A stretch of 64,000 bases of DNA from Microbacterium sp. SORGH_AS_0888 (GTDB lineage Bacteria > Actinomycetota > Actinomycetes > Actinomycetales > Microbacteriaceae): the NCBI RefSeq assembly GCF_030818905.1, contig NZ_JAUTAZ010000001.1:2604001-2668000 (forward strand), read 5' to 3'. The notes beneath the pieces were generated by a model, which had not been told where the DNA came from, did not search any database, and worked only from the letters and a program-made list of their open reading frames with translations. The position numbers were made by a program, and so were the translations under genes. Positions 61,880 through 64,000 of this stretch are shown here, in pieces; within the stretch, counting starts at the first letter, position 1, and the number at the start of each line of letters is the position of its first letter.

Positions 61880-62766
61880 TAGAAAGTACCTCTCTTAGAA
61901 GACGCCAAGGACAGGTTGACGGTACTACGGGGCCGGGTCTGACCATTAATTGAAGGTGCTACTAGACCCAGGATCAGTGCAAAAGCGACCAGACTCGCCG
62001 TCTCGTAGAATAAATAGTCCACGAAGCCTTGAATGGCGAAACCAGCTATGGCCATAGATACGCCCAGGGTTGGCGGATACCCTTGCCGAAGAGAGCGACG
62101 AACGCCCGCGCCTAGGATGAACGCCAGCATAAGAAACACACCAACAGTGCCAAAAATGCGAACTTCAGCGACGAGAGCAGTAAGCAAGTAGCGATGGTGC
62201 GCAAGATCAGCGAGCGCTCCAAAGCTGCCATGCTGCAAAATCACTACTGAAAATTGGCCTAGCCCAACGCCGAAGGGGTATTCTCCGGCGATGGCCCAGC
62301 CTGCCGACTGCATCGAGCCGCGAAAATTGTCTTCACCCTGTGTCGTTGTCAATCTCTGCATCAGAGTGCTGAGCGAATCGGGCGGCGCAAACGTAAAAAC
62401 AATCCACAGCGCCAACACTCCAAAGATAAGCACACCAATACCGCGACGACGAGATGATACAGGCGCGATCGCTACGTATAGTGCGCCACCAACAGCCAAA
62501 ATGCCAAGAGCAACATATGGAAAGGTAAAAGTGGTCACGAATAAGGTGGCAAAGAGTGTTGCAAAAACGATTGCGGATGAGCTTGGTCCGGTAACGATCG
62601 CATCGGTAATTGGGCTCGCGGCAAGCGTCATCATCAATATGATTAGGATTGTAGGAGTCACGCGAGCGAGAGGCGACGTTGTGGGTGCGCCATCTTGGCT
62701 TGGGTGGGTATCCTTTTCGGGTCGCATCCTTGCGTTCGGTCCCGTTTTATCATGTTTGCTAGTCAT
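61879..62766 (-). CDS. O-antigen ligase/polymerase-like membrane protein (short)
   Basis: 295 residues with about six to seven hydrophobic segments, shorter than the usual 400-450 of the family. It contains AIAGEYPFGVGLGQFSVVIL and HHRYLLTALVAEVRIFGTVG, the Wzy/WaaL-type extracytoplasmic loop and following span. The start ATG 62766 overlaps the glycosyltransferase stop (ATGA), so it is not truncated by position, yet about the first four spans seem missing. It polymerises or ligates polysaccharide chains if active. Low GC content indicates acquisition. Confidence 0.7.
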   Translation of the reverse strand: MTSKHDKTGPNARMRPEKDTHPSQDGAPTTSPLARVTPTILIILMMTLAASPITDAIVTGPSSSAIVFATLFATLFVTTFTFPYVALGILAVGGALYVAIAPVSSRRRGIGVLIFGVLALWIVFTFAPPDSLSTLMQRLTTTQGEDNFRGSMQSAGWAIAGEYPFGVGLGQFSVVILQHGSFGALADLAHHRYLLTALVAEVRIFGTVGVFLMLAFILGAGVRRSLRQGYPPTLGVSMAIAGFAIQGFVDYLFYETASLVAFALILGLVAPSINGQTRPRSTVNLSLASSKRGTF

Positions 62767-63945
62767 CTATCTCGCCCGTCTGGCGTTGCACGATGCTCTT
62801 CGTGTCTACAAATGGCTCGAGAATAATTTTCGACCATCTTTTGCGTCATAGATTGTGGCGAACCTATGACTTCCCATCGTGCAGCTGCGCTTTCCGTTAG
62901 ATTCTCCCGTACTTCGGGGTTCGAAAGCCGTTCTAATGCGGAAGGAATATCCTCTTCGGACGTAATTTCAATATAGCTCACGTCGGGATCGAGCCCCAGG
63001 CCTTCGACGGCTAATGCCGTGCCCACGATAGGGAACCCGCCATGCCATCGCCTCAAGAGCCTTGAGGCGAACGCCGCCGCCATGGTTGAGTGGCATAAGT
63101 GCAGCGATAGCCGTGTCATAGTAGCTCTTGAGCTCCGGAGCATCGGAAACGATCTGAACTTTGGTGTTCGACGTCTCACCTAGAACTGATGCTCTGCGTC
63201 CAACAATGTATAGCGGCGGGAGGTGGACGCCCTCCTTATCCCAAAGACGCACCAAGCGTTGTGCCGCGTCTCGATTCGGGCCATAGTCGATAGAGCCCAC
63301 GAAGAGCGCATGCTCTGGAGGCGCCTGGGGGCTTCGATCGGCGATCGTCGCTGGATGGCCAATCTCCACGATCGATATGTCGTCGTCGGAAATATGATGC
63401 GCTGCTGTCAAGCGGTCGAACTCCTGGTTGCTGAAAACGACGATAACGTCACCATCGCGCAACGCTTTACTCTCGTATCTATTGCGGACGCGGCGCTGCG
63501 CCCGTGATCGAGAGTCAAAGCTTGGATTAGCTAGAACATTATGGACCGTGACGACCGTTGGCGCGGCTACGTCTATATGCCAGTAGGAGTGTTGGACATC
63601 GACAACGTCGGGCATTAGCTCCGCGACGACTTTTCCCAGTGAGGATCGCAGGTGACCAGAGTGGTGCAGAGCATTAGGGTCGTATAGCCGTCGAAGGGCA
63701 AGCGACGCACGCCAGATGACCTTCGCGAAGCCGGTGCGACTTTGTCCAACAAGGTACTCATCCCCAACAAGCTTTACGTCGCCGCGCATGACATCCCAGG
63801 ACGGAGCCACAATGGCCACGTTGTGGCCGAGCGTGCGCAGCTCGTCTGCTAACGCGCGAGTCCTCGCGCGATCTCCGCTATTAGCGCCGCCGATAGAGTG
63901 GGGCATGACTATCGTGATCTTCAGCGAACGCGGCCTATCACTCAC
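62763..63945 (-). pseudogene. GT4-type glycosyltransferase, frameshifted
   Basis: The N-terminal part (LKITIVMPHSIGGANSGDRA, HSYWHIDVAAPTVVTVHNV, ALFVGSIDYGPNRDAAQRL) is a GT-B glycosyltransferase; it ends LKALEAMAW and then shifts at about 63039. Dropping one base gives EAMAWGFPIVGTALAVEGLG and EITSEEDIPSALERLSNPEV, the expected C-terminal acceptor/donor-binding part. As written it has one extra base. GTG 63945 has AGGTGAG before it; the frame is open to the window end, so an earlier start outside is possible. Part of the polysaccharide operon with the next two genes. Confidence 0.75.
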
Positions 63946-64000
63946 GATCTCACCTGACCCTCTCGCACGACTGAAGTCCACTTCTTTCCGAAAGATTCTA

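Overview
The window looks like chromosome from a high-GC actinobacterium of the Microbacteriaceae (Microbacterium-like). The grounds are strong G/C third-position bias, DUF7882, DUF6131, DUF2510 and DUF6907 proteins, a class-E-sortase type LAVTG surface protein, a Mn-sensing yybP-ykoY element in front of terC, and a fused RmlC-RmlD rhamnose enzyme. I saw no rRNA, tRNA or CRISPR array. These are family-level inferences from reading the sequence; no database search was run.

Region 1 (1 to about 17.9 kb) is the right part of an integrated mobile element whose left end lies outside the window. Its backbone is a VirD4/TraG-like coupling ATPase, a replication-relaxation protein, an orphan DNA methyltransferase and a large serine recombinase at the right border. 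Its cargo includes an ImmA/IrrE-type protease, a three-gene set (thymidylate-synthase-fold enzyme with an Asn-to-Asp change typical of dCMP enzymes, P-loop nucleotide kinase, alpha-glutamyl/putrescinyl thymine pyrophosphorylase clade 3-like protein), a sortase-anchored surface protein and several unknown genes. The three-gene set reads as a possible nucleotide or DNA base hypermodification system carried by a non-phage element and is my leading candidate for something new.

Region 2 (about 17.9 to 35.4 kb) is ordinary chromosome. It holds a MASE1-type histidine kinase with a divergent receiver protein, TerC with its manganese riboswitch, MarR and TetR regulators with visible palindromic operators, a DivIVA-like coiled-coil protein, a one-piece ECF sigma/anti-sigma/surface-domain protein and a LuxR regulator.

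Region 3 (35.4 to 45.8 kb) is a GntR regulator followed by a tightly packed uptake and oxidation operon: two FMN monooxygenases of the NtaA/SnaA/DszA family, a complete Dpp/Opp-type ABC importer, a flavin reductase and an aldo/keto reductase.

Region 4 (46 to 64 kb) is a surface polysaccharide locus: YdcF-like protein, GalU, two O-antigen-ligase-like proteins, UDP-sugar dehydrogenase, RmlA/B/C-D, acyltransferase and glycosyltransferase. It is interrupted by phage tail debris, tandem small paralogs, an IS3-family and an IS481-family element. Several genes between 34 and 63 kb carry single-nucleotide indels, each of which restores a convincing reading frame when corrected. They may be sequencing errors in homopolymers or real decay.
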